From Streptomyces vilmorinianum (GTDB taxonomy: Bacteria > Actinomycetota > Actinomycetes > Streptomycetales > Streptomycetaceae), in contig NZ_CP040244.1 in assembly GCF_005517195.1 (NCBI RefSeq), forward strand, positions 1 through 64,000: a stretch of 64,000 nucleotides of DNA, given 5' to 3'. Of the stretch, positions 58,052 through 64,000 are shown piece by piece (within the stretch, counting starts at the first letter, position 1; the number at the start of each line of letters is the position of its first letter). The position numbers and the translations under genes were made by a program. The notes under the pieces are model-generated. The model ran no database searches. It saw only the letters and a list, made by a program, of their open reading frames with translations, and had not been told where the DNA came from.

Positions 58052-58918
58052 ATGGAGCCGCAGTCCGGCCTGCCGCGCTGTTACCGCCATCCGGACGTCG
58101 AGACTGGCATCCGCTGCACGCGCTGCGACAAGCCGATCTGCCCGCAGTGCATGGTCTCCGCGTCCGTCGGCTTCCAGTGCCCGGACTGTGTGCGCAACGG
58201 CTCCGGCACGGGCCACGCGCCCGACGCGAACCAGCCCCGTACGCTCGCCGGCGGGCGGGTGGCGGCGGACGGCCGCTTCGTCACCAAGATCCTCATCGCG
58301 ATCAACCTGGCCGTCTTCATCGCCGTCCAGGTGGCCGGCGACCGTCTCGTGGACGAGCTGTCGCTGATCGGCCTCGCGTTCAGCCCGGGGCTCGGCGAGG
58401 TGGTGGGCGTCGCCGACGGCGAGTGGTACCGGCTGCTGACCTCCGCCTTCCTCCACCAGGAGATCCCGCACTTCGCGTTCAACATGCTGGGCCTGTGGTT
58501 CATCGGCGGCATCCTCGAACCGGAGCTCGGCCGGATCCGCTACACCCTGCTCTGTCTGCTCTCCGGTCTCTCCGGATCCGCGCTCGTCTATCTGATCGCC
58601 GCACCGAACCAGCCCTCGCTCGGCGCCTCGGGCATCGTCTACGGCCTGATCGGCGCCTGGGCGGTGCTCGCCCGCCGCCGCCGGTCCGAGATGGGACCCG
58701 TCGTCCTCTTCGTGGGCCTGTCGCTGCTGCTGACGTTCACCCGCCCCGGCATCTCCTGGGAGGCGCACGTCGGCGGCCTCGTCGGCGGCGCCCTGGTGGC
58801 CTACGCCCTGCTGCACGCGCCGCGCGCCCGACGGAACCTCGTGCAGTACACAGCCTGTGGACTGGTGCTCCTGATCGACCTGGGCATGGTCCTCGCCCGC
58901 ACCGCCGCGCTCACCTGA
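58052..58918 (+). CDS. Rhomboid family intramembrane serine protease
   Basis: 288 residues. The N-terminal zinc-binding B-box-like region has Cys/His pairs (CYRHPDVETGIRCTRCDKPI, CPQC, CPDC). About six membrane segments follow, with the catalytic Ser in LGASGIVYG and catalytic His in WEAHVGGLVGG. HFAFNMLGLWFIGG is the typical TM2 segment. It cleaves membrane proteins within the bilayer; the substrate is unknown. Position between ppiA and crgA is conserved. Confidence 0.93.
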   Translation: MEPQSGLPRCYRHPDVETGIRCTRCDKPICPQCMVSASVGFQCPDCVRNGSGTGHAPDANQPRTLAGGRVAADGRFVTKILIAINLAVFIAVQVAGDRLVDELSLIGLAFSPGLGEVVGVADGEWYRLLTSAFLHQEIPHFAFNMLGLWFIGGILEPELGRIRYTLLCLLSGLSGSALVYLIAAPNQPSLGASGIVYGLIGAWAVLARRRRSEMGPVVLFVGLSLLLTFTRPGISWEAHVGGLVGGALVAYALLHAPRARRNLVQYTACGLVLLIDLGMVLARTAALT

Positions 58919-58963
58919 GCGACGGGGGCTGTGGACGAGCTTCTCGCAAAGCTTTCCCCAGAG

Positions 58964-59166
58964 TTATCCACAGCGCGTGGCGGATCCTGTGCACCCCGTG
59001 GAGAACACCAGTGCCCAGCGCCTCTGAGCTGGGCTTTTCCTCCGGAGGTATGGCAAGGGGCGCTCTCGCGACGAGAGCGCCCCAGTCACACCGGCGTCAA
59101 CCTACCGCTGAGTTATCCACAGATCTTCGTAAGTTATCCAGTGCTGTGCACAACGCTGTGGATAAG
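58964..59166. other. Cluster of DnaA boxes outside oriC
   Basis: The 284-bp gap between the rhomboid gene and crgA holds TTATCCACA at 58964 and 59113, a third copy in reverse at 59158-59166, and the near-match TTATCCAGT at 59134. These are stronger matches to the high-affinity box than most boxes in oriC. A near-box TGTGGACGA lies at 58931. A DnaA-box cluster near the origin (called H69) that limits initiation is known in S. coelicolor; this may be the counterpart. Confidence 0.8.
59057..59083. terminator. Hairpin between rhomboid and crgA genes
   Basis: GGGGCGCTCTCG / CGAGAGCGCCCC, a perfect 12-bp stem with loop CGA between the convergent rhomboid and crgA genes. It is likely a two-way terminator. 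Confidence 0.75.
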
Positions 59167-59202
59167 TGAGGGGCAGAGCTTGACGAGCAGGGTGGCCCGA
59201 CG

Positions 59203-59457
59203 CTACTTCCACTGCGTCGAGACGCCGAACCCCGCCGCGATGAAGCCGAAGCCCACGACGATGTTCCAGTTGTTGATGGACTTCACCGGCAGCGTGCCGT
59301 CGGTGACGTAGAAGACGACGATCCACACCAGCCCGATCAGGAACAGCGCCAGCATCACCGGTGCCACCCAGCTGCGGTTGGTCAGCTTGATGTTGGTGGC
59401 CTGCTTGGCGGGCGGGGGCGTGAAGTCGGCCTTCTTGCGGATACGTGACTTCGGCAC
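59203..59457 (-). CDS. crgA: Cell division protein CrgA
   Basis: 84 residues with two membrane segments ([20 protein letters not shown] and the end [18 protein letters not shown]), preceded by a basic start ([16 protein letters not shown]). CrgA inhibits or coordinates FtsZ ring assembly during sporulation septation in Streptomyces. The GTG at 59457 gives the standard length; earlier frame codons are Arg-rich noise. Confidence 0.95.
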   Translation of the reverse strand: MPKSRIRKKADFTPPPAKQATNIKLTNRSWVAPVMLALFLIGLVWIVVFYVTDGTLPVKSINNWNIVVGFGFIAAGFGVSTQWK

Positions 59458-59608
59458 GAGGGACTCTCCTGTCGATGCGCTGCGTGACCGCGCAGGGAAC
59501 TGTGGCTGGCGCCGGGGTGGGACGGCTGGGTGACGTAGGAGGACCACTGCGTCCCCCGGGCGTCCGTTAGCGTAGTGGTTCCGCGGCACCGAAGGGGATC
59601 AGGGTACG

Positions 59609-60376
59609 TTGATCAATTCCGCCGACTCTTCCAGCGGGCCGGGCCGACCCCCGAGGTGGCGGCCCGTCCGGGTGCTGACGGCTGCCGTTTTCGCCCTCGC
59701 CGGGCTGATCTTCGTCACCAGCTTCAACACCGCCAAGGGCACCAACATCCGCACGGACGCCTCGCTGCTGCGGCTCTCCGACCTGATCGAGGAGCGCAGC
59801 CACAAGAACGCCGGCCTCGACGAGTCCACGGCCGCCCTGCGCGCCCAGGTCGACGGCCTCGCCGCCCGCGACGACGGCTCCACCGAGGCGGAGGACGCGC
59901 GCCTGCGCGCCCTGGAGGCGGCCGCCGGGACCACCGAGACCTCCGGGCCCGGGCTGACCGTCACCCTCAACGACGCCCCGCCGAACGCCCAGGCCGCCCC
60001 CGGCTACCCCGAACCCCAGGCCAACGACCTCGTCATCCACCAGCAGGACCTCCAGGCCGTCGTGAACGCCCTGTGGAAGGGCGGCGCCCAGGGCATCAAG
60101 GTCATGGACCAGCGGCTCATCTCGACCAGCGCCGTGCGCTGCGTCGGCAACACGCTGATCCTCCAGGGCCGCGTCTACTCGCCCCCGTACAAGATCACCG
60201 CCGTGGGCGACCGGGGAAAGCTGAACAAGGCGCTCGCCGACTCGCCCGCCGTCCAGAACTACCAGCTGTACGTGAAGGCCTACGGGCTCGGCTGGAAAGT
60301 CGACGAGCACAAGGCGGTGACTCTTCCCGGCTACTCCGGCACAGTGGATCTCCACTACGCGAAGCCGGTGAGCTGA
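59609..60376 (+). CDS. DUF881 family membrane protein
   Basis: 255 residues. One N-terminal membrane segment (VLTAAVFALAGLIFVTSF), then a coiled-coil-like region (about 55-105) and the DUF881 domain (GPGLTVTLNDAPPN, QQDLQAVVNALWKGGAQGI). DUF881 proteins lie near division genes in Gram-positives. Here it is between crgA and sortases. The start is a TTG, preceded by GGGATCAGGG; no better start is visible. Confidence 0.88.
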   Translation: MINSADSSSGPGRPPRWRPVRVLTAAVFALAGLIFVTSFNTAKGTNIRTDASLLRLSDLIEERSHKNAGLDESTAALRAQVDGLAARDDGSTEAEDARLRALEAAAGTTETSGPGLTVTLNDAPPNAQAAPGYPEPQANDLVIHQQDLQAVVNALWKGGAQGIKVMDQRLISTSAVRCVGNTLILQGRVYSPPYKITAVGDRGKLNKALADSPAVQNYQLYVKAYGLGWKVDEHKAVTLPGYSGTVDLHYAKPVS

Positions 60377-60391
60377 CGCCTGGGAGAGCCG

Positions 60392-61063
60392 ATGCGACTG
60401 CTCGTCAGAACGTTCAGCGAGCTCTGCATCACCATCGGCACCCTGATCGTCCTCTTCGTCGTGTACGTGATGTTCTGGACCGGCGTCCGGGCCGAGGGGG
60501 CCACGGCCGGCCAGATCGACACCCTGGAACGGGAGTGGGTCGAGCAGCCCGTCCCCGACGCCGCCGCGGCACCGCCGCCCCCGAAGGCGTACACGCCCGG
60601 CCGGGGCATCGCCGTCATGTACATCCCCCGCCTCGGCAAGGACTGGGAATGGCCCGTCCTGGAGGGCACCGCCACCGCCACCCTGAAGAAGGGCCTCGGC
60701 CACTACCCCGCCACCGCCCGCCTCGGCGGGACCGGCAACTTCGCCGTCGCCGGCCACCGGCGCACGTACGGAGATCCGTTCAAGGACTTCCCCCGGCTGC
60801 GCCCGGGTGACGCGGTCGTCCTCACCGACGGCACGACCTGGTACACGTACACGATCGCGCGGAAGCCGTACCGGACCGTCCCCACCGACATCGGCGTGAT
60901 CGACCCCGTACCCCCCAAGTCCGGCTTCGACGGGCCGGGCCGCTATCTCACCCTCACCACCTGCGAGCCGGAGTGGGGCAGCAGCCACCGGCTGATCGCC
61001 TGGGCCCACCTGGACGCCACCCGCCCTGTGACGCAGGGCAAGCCACCGGCTTTGACCGGCTGA
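60392..61063 (+). CDS. Class E sortase
   Basis: 223 residues with an N-terminal membrane anchor (ELCITIGTLIVLFVVYVMFW) and the sortase core. Catalytic His is in VAGHRRTYG, Cys in TLTTCEPEWGS, and Arg in SHRLIAWA. Class E sortases cut LAxTG-type signals and attach proteins such as chaplins to the wall. 15 bp after DUF881, so cotranscribed. Confidence 0.92.
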   Translation: MRLLVRTFSELCITIGTLIVLFVVYVMFWTGVRAEGATAGQIDTLEREWVEQPVPDAAAAPPPPKAYTPGRGIAVMYIPRLGKDWEWPVLEGTATATLKKGLGHYPATARLGGTGNFAVAGHRRTYGDPFKDFPRLRPGDAVVLTDGTTWYTYTIARKPYRTVPTDIGVIDPVPPKSGFDGPGRYLTLTTCEPEWGSSHRLIAWAHLDATRPVTQGKPPALTG

Positions 61064-61127
61064 CCCCTCATGGCGCCGATGCCCCGTACTCTGGTGCCCG
61101 TAACGAACGGAAGGGGCAGCGGACGTC

Positions 61128-61289
61128 ATGTACGGCTGGATCTGGCGGCATCTGCCGGGCAACGCGTGGGTCCGGGCGATCATCTCGCTCGTACTCGTCC
61201 TCGGCGTGGTCTACGCGCTCTTCCAGTACGTGTTCCCCTGGGCGGAGCCACTGCTTCCGTTCAACGATGTGACGGTGGACGGCCAGTGA
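61128..61289 (+). CDS. Small single-pass membrane protein
   Basis: 53 residues: MYGWIWRHLPGNAWVR, a hydrophobic segment (AIISLVLVLGVVYALFQYVF), then WAEPLLPF and a short acidic tail. GAAGGGG lies before the ATG. The stop overlaps the next gene's start (GTGA). The same small gene is seen between sortase and trpG-like genes in Streptomyces; function unknown. Confidence 0.8.
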   Translation: MYGWIWRHLPGNAWVRAIISLVLVLGVVYALFQYVFPWAEPLLPFNDVTVDGQ

Positions 61290-61924
61290 GCGCGCGGATT
61301 CTCGTCGTCGACAACTACGACAGCTTCGTCTTCAACCTCGTTCAGTACCTCTACCAGCTCGGTGCCGAGTGCGAGGTGCTGCGCAACGACGAGGTCGAGC
61401 TCGGCCACGCACAGGACGGCTTCGACGGCGTCCTGCTCTCGCCCGGGCCGGGAGCGCCCGAACAGGCGGGTGTCTGCATCGACATGGTCCGCCACTGCGC
61501 CGCGACCGGTGTGCCGGTCTTCGGCGTCTGCCTGGGCATGCAGTCGATGGCGGTGGCGTACGGCGGCGTCGTGGACCGCGCCCCCGAGCTGCTGCACGGC
61601 AAGACCTCGCTGGTCACGCACGAGGGCAAGGGCGTCTTCGCGGGCCTGCCGTCGCCGTTCACCGCGACCCGCTACCACTCGCTGGCCGCCGAGCCCGCGA
61701 CCCTGCCGGACGAGCTGGAGGTCACGGCCCGGACGGACGACGGCATCATCATGGGGCTGCGCCACCGTGATCTGGCCGTCGAGGGAGTGCAGTTCCACCC
61801 CGAGTCGGTGCTCACCGAGCACGGTCACCTGATGCTCGCCAACTGGTTGGAGCAGTGCGGCGACAAGGGGGCGATCGGCCGGTCGGCGGGGCTCGCGCCG
61901 GTGGTGGGCAAGGCCGTCGCGTGA
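61286..61924 (+). CDS. Glutamine amidotransferase (TrpG/PabA type)
   Basis: 212 residues. Class I GATase triad: Cys in FGVCLGMQS, His in QFHPES and Glu two residues later. SPGPGAPEQAG is the oxyanion/anthranilate-type motif. It supplies ammonia to an anthranilate or aminodeoxychorismate synthase large subunit encoded elsewhere. Which one cannot be told here. It overlaps both neighbours by four bases, which places it oddly inside a sortase operon, but this is the normal Streptomyces order. Confidence 0.92.
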   Translation: MSARILVVDNYDSFVFNLVQYLYQLGAECEVLRNDEVELGHAQDGFDGVLLSPGPGAPEQAGVCIDMVRHCAATGVPVFGVCLGMQSMAVAYGGVVDRAPELLHGKTSLVTHEGKGVFAGLPSPFTATRYHSLAAEPATLPDELEVTARTDDGIIMGLRHRDLAVEGVQFHPESVLTEHGHLMLANWLEQCGDKGAIGRSAGLAPVVGKAVA

Positions 61925-63003
61925 CGGCGGGGTCGCCGTGGTTCCGGGCGACGAACCTGCCGGAACCGGAGCCAGAGCCGACAACGGCGTACGAGAGCCC
62001 GGCGTACGAGCCGATAGCGGACCCCGAGCCGGCGTTCCCTGAGGCGACGGTCCCCGAGGCGCCGTACGAGCCGTACGAGCCGTACGAGACCGCCTACGAG
62101 CCCGTCTACGAGCCCGTCTACGAGCTCCCCGAGCCGCGGGACGAGACGATGCCCCTGCGGACCGTGGAACAGGCCGTGACGCCGCCTCCCGGCCCCGGCA
62201 GGGCCGAGCGCCGGCGCGCCGCCAAGGGGAAGGGCCGCCGAGGCGCGGCGGCTGCCGCGTCCGCGCCGGCCGCGGAGACGCCCGCGGCCCCGCTGTCCCG
62301 CGTCGAGGCCCGCCGCGCGGCGCGCGCCGCGAAGGAGAGCGTCGGGGTCGTCGCCAGCCGGGTGGTCGGCGAGCTGTTCATCACCTTCGGCGTGGTCATG
62401 CTGCTGTTCGTCACGTACCAGCTGTGGTGGACGAACGTCCGGGCCGGCCAGCAGACCGACAAGGCCAAGGAACAGATCGAGGAGGCCTGGTCCCAGGGCC
62501 GCGCACCGGGCGCCTTCGAGCCGGGTCAGGGCTTCGCCATCATGTACATCCCCAAGCTGGACGTGGTCGTCCCGGTCGCCGAGGGCATCAGCAAGCCGAA
62601 GGTCCTGGACCGGGGCATGGTCGGCCACTACGGCGAGGGCAAGCTGAAGACCGCGATGCCCTCCGACAAGCAGGGCAACTTCGCGGTGGCCGGCCACCGC
62701 AACACGCACGGCGAGCCGTTCCGGTACATCAACCAGCTGAAGAGCGGCGACCCGATCGTGGTCGAGACCCAGGACGCGTACTACACGTACGAGATGGCGA
62801 GCATCCTGCCCCAGACCTCGCCGTCGAACATCGCGGTGATCGACCCGGTGCCGAAGGGATCGGGCTTCCAGGGTCCGGGCCGGTACATCACGCTGACCAC
62901 GTGCACCCCCGAATTCACCAGCACGTACCGCATGATCGTGTGGGGAAAGCTGGTCGAGGAACGCCCGCGCAGCAAGGGAAAGCCGGACGCGCTCGTAGGC
63001 TGA
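61921..63003 (+). CDS. Class E sortase with long Tyr/Glu/Pro-rich cytoplasmic N-terminus
   Basis: 360 residues. Residues 1-65 hold EPYEP/YEPVYEPVYE repeats, followed by a basic Ala/Arg-rich stretch and one membrane segment (about 150-170). The sortase core has VAGHRNTHG, TLTTCTPEF and the Arg in TYRMIVWG. It is a homologue of the SrtE pair of S. coelicolor. The repeat tail is probably cytoplasmic, and may be a protein-binding site. Confidence 0.92.
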   Translation: MTAGSPWFRATNLPEPEPEPTTAYESPAYEPIADPEPAFPEATVPEAPYEPYEPYETAYEPVYEPVYELPEPRDETMPLRTVEQAVTPPPGPGRAERRRAAKGKGRRGAAAAASAPAAETPAAPLSRVEARRAARAAKESVGVVASRVVGELFITFGVVMLLFVTYQLWWTNVRAGQQTDKAKEQIEEAWSQGRAPGAFEPGQGFAIMYIPKLDVVVPVAEGISKPKVLDRGMVGHYGEGKLKTAMPSDKQGNFAVAGHRNTHGEPFRYINQLKSGDPIVVETQDAYYTYEMASILPQTSPSNIAVIDPVPKGSGFQGPGRYITLTTCTPEFTSTYRMIVWGKLVEERPRSKGKPDALVG

Positions 63004-63049
63004 GACCCGACCACCCCGACACCTCCACACTTCCAGACGGGACGACGTA

Positions 63050-63727
63050 GTGGCACGTGCGCGCAACCGGATCGCCGGAGTCATCAGTGTCTTCGGCGAA
63101 CTCCTCATCACCGCGGGCCTGGTGCTCGGTCTCTTCGTCGCCTACTCCCTGTGGTGGACCAACGTCCTGGCCGACCGCGCCGCCGGCCGCGACGGCAACC
63201 AGGTCCGCGACAACTGGGCGGCCCAGGGCCCGGGCGCGCTGGACACGAAGGACGGCATCGGCTTCCTGCACGTACCGGCGATGGGTGACGACGAGATACT
63301 CGTCAAGAAGGGCACCGACAGCGAGACGCTGAACAACGGCGTCGCCGGCTACTACACGGCCCCGATCAAGTCGGCCCTCCCGCAGGACAAGCAGGGCAAC
63401 TTCACACTGGCCGCGCACCGGGACGGGCACGGGGCGAAGTTCCACAACATCCACAAGCTGAAGAGCGGCGACCCGATCGTCTTCGAGTCCAAGGACACGT
63501 GGTTCGTCTACAAGGTCTACAAGACCCTGCCGGAGACGACGAAGTACAACGTGGACGTCCTCCAGCCGGTCCCGAAGGAATCGGGGAAGAAGCAGCCGGG
63601 CCGCTACATCACGCTGACGACGTGCACGCCGATGTACACCTCGGACTACCGCTACATCGTGTGGGGCGAGCTGTCCCGCACGGAGAAGGTGGACGCGAAC
63701 CGGACACCACCGGCGGAGCTGCGCTAG
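63050..63727 (+). CDS. Class E sortase (second SrtE-like)
   Basis: 225 residues with an N-terminal membrane segment (ELLITAGLVLGLFVAYSLWW) and sortase core: LAAHRDGHG (His), TLTTCTPMY (Cys), DYRYIVWG (Arg). The GTG start is 46 bp after the previous sortase. Paired SrtE1/SrtE2 enzymes in S. coelicolor attach long chaplins needed for aerial growth; the same is inferred. Confidence 0.93.
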   Translation: MARARNRIAGVISVFGELLITAGLVLGLFVAYSLWWTNVLADRAAGRDGNQVRDNWAAQGPGALDTKDGIGFLHVPAMGDDEILVKKGTDSETLNNGVAGYYTAPIKSALPQDKQGNFTLAAHRDGHGAKFHNIHKLKSGDPIVFESKDTWFVYKVYKTLPETTKYNVDVLQPVPKESGKKQPGRYITLTTCTPMYTSDYRYIVWGELSRTEKVDANRTPPAELR

Positions 63728-63743
63728 CCGCGACTGCCCCTCA

Positions 63744-63787
63744 CAGGAAGAGCCCCGGCATCCTCATGGATGCCGGGGCTCTTCCTG
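63744..63787. terminator. Strong two-way terminator between sortase and kinase genes
   Basis: A perfect 20-bp inverted repeat (CAGGAAGAGCCCCGGCATCC / its complement) with loop TCAT. It lies between the convergent sortase and PASTA kinase genes. Confidence 0.9.
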
Positions 63788-63805
63788 TGGGACGTGCCGG
63801 TGCGG

Positions 63806-64000
63806 CTAGTCGAAGAAGCCGCCGCCGTCCCTCTTCTCGGTCTTCACGTTGACCGGCTGGTTCGGCTGGCCCTGTGCGCCGGGCAGGGGATCCTGCTGCC
63901 GGATCCGGGCGTCACCCGCGTCGGAACCGTCGATGCTGCCGAGCTGGTAGCCGCTCGCGGCCAGCGTCGTGCGGGCCTCGTCGAGGGTCTGGCCGATGAT
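63806..64000 (-). CDS. pknB: PknB-type Ser/Thr kinase, C-terminal PASTA end (cut by window)
   Basis: Only the last 64 codons are present. They show a PASTA repeat (IIGQTLDEARTTLAASGYQL, then QQDPLPGAQGQPNQPVNV) and a short end GGGFFD. PASTA domains bind peptidoglycan fragments outside the cell. The gene continues beyond the right edge. The name follows the conserved position next to the sortases. Confidence 0.85.
   Translation of the reverse strand: MIGQTLDEARTTLAASGYQLGSIDGSDAGDARIRQQDPLPGAQGQPNQPVNVKTEKRDGGGFFD

Overview
The window is from a Streptomyces chromosome (or a very close relative). The DNA is very GC-rich with GC-rich third codon positions, GTG and TTG starts are common, and the first 12 kb has the standard Streptomyces origin order: dnaA, oriC with about 18 DnaA boxes, dnaN, a 6-phosphogluconate dehydrogenase, recF, a DUF721 gene, gyrB, gyrA, a DUF3566 membrane protein and tRNA-Ile. 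The last 8 kb is also typical of the Streptomyces core near the origin: ppiA, rhomboid protease, crgA, DUF881, class E sortases, a trpG-type glutamine amidotransferase and the C-terminal PASTA end of a PknB-type kinase.

From 12.6 to 21.5 kb lie small core genes: a DLW-type peptide, two related secreted and anchored proteins (one with a von Willebrand factor A domain), a Ser/Thr kinase, a helix-turn-helix protein and tRNA-Ala. A patchy region follows the tRNA, with DUF4184 and PadR genes and two probable gene remnants (ricin-like and Uma2-like).

From about 21.6 to about 54-56 kb is a specialised-metabolite island, unusually close to the replication origin. Its core is a type II polyketide synthase (ketosynthase, chain-length factor, ACP) with a C9 ketoreductase, a second SDR, a didomain aromatase/cyclase and a metallo-beta-lactamase-fold second cyclase. 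An ActVA-ORF5-like oxygenase, an ActVB-like flavin reductase and an ActVI-ORFA-like SnoaL protein complete the set expected for a benzoisochromanequinone. A full dTDP-deoxysugar route (RmlA, RmlB, 2,3-dehydratase, 3-ketoreductase, 3-dehydrase, epimerase, 4-ketoreductase) and two glycosyltransferases fit a rhodinose-type sugar. Gene content and the divergent layout (two reductases facing KS-CLF-ACP-cyclase) most resemble the granaticin family. This is inferred from family knowledge, not from a database search.

The cluster appears to carry its own control and self-protection. There is a SARP activator, several promoters with heptamers spaced 11 bp apart as expected for a SARP, and a SoxR-type iron-sulfur MerR regulator. 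Two near-identical 18-bp SoxR boxes lie in front of an exporter gene and in front of the frnE-soxR pair. Two parS partition sites sit inside the cluster. At its left edge is a compact YcaO cassette (fused E1-like/YcaO protein plus a previously easy-to-miss 57-residue precursor-like gene), which is the best candidate for an undescribed RiPP-type system.
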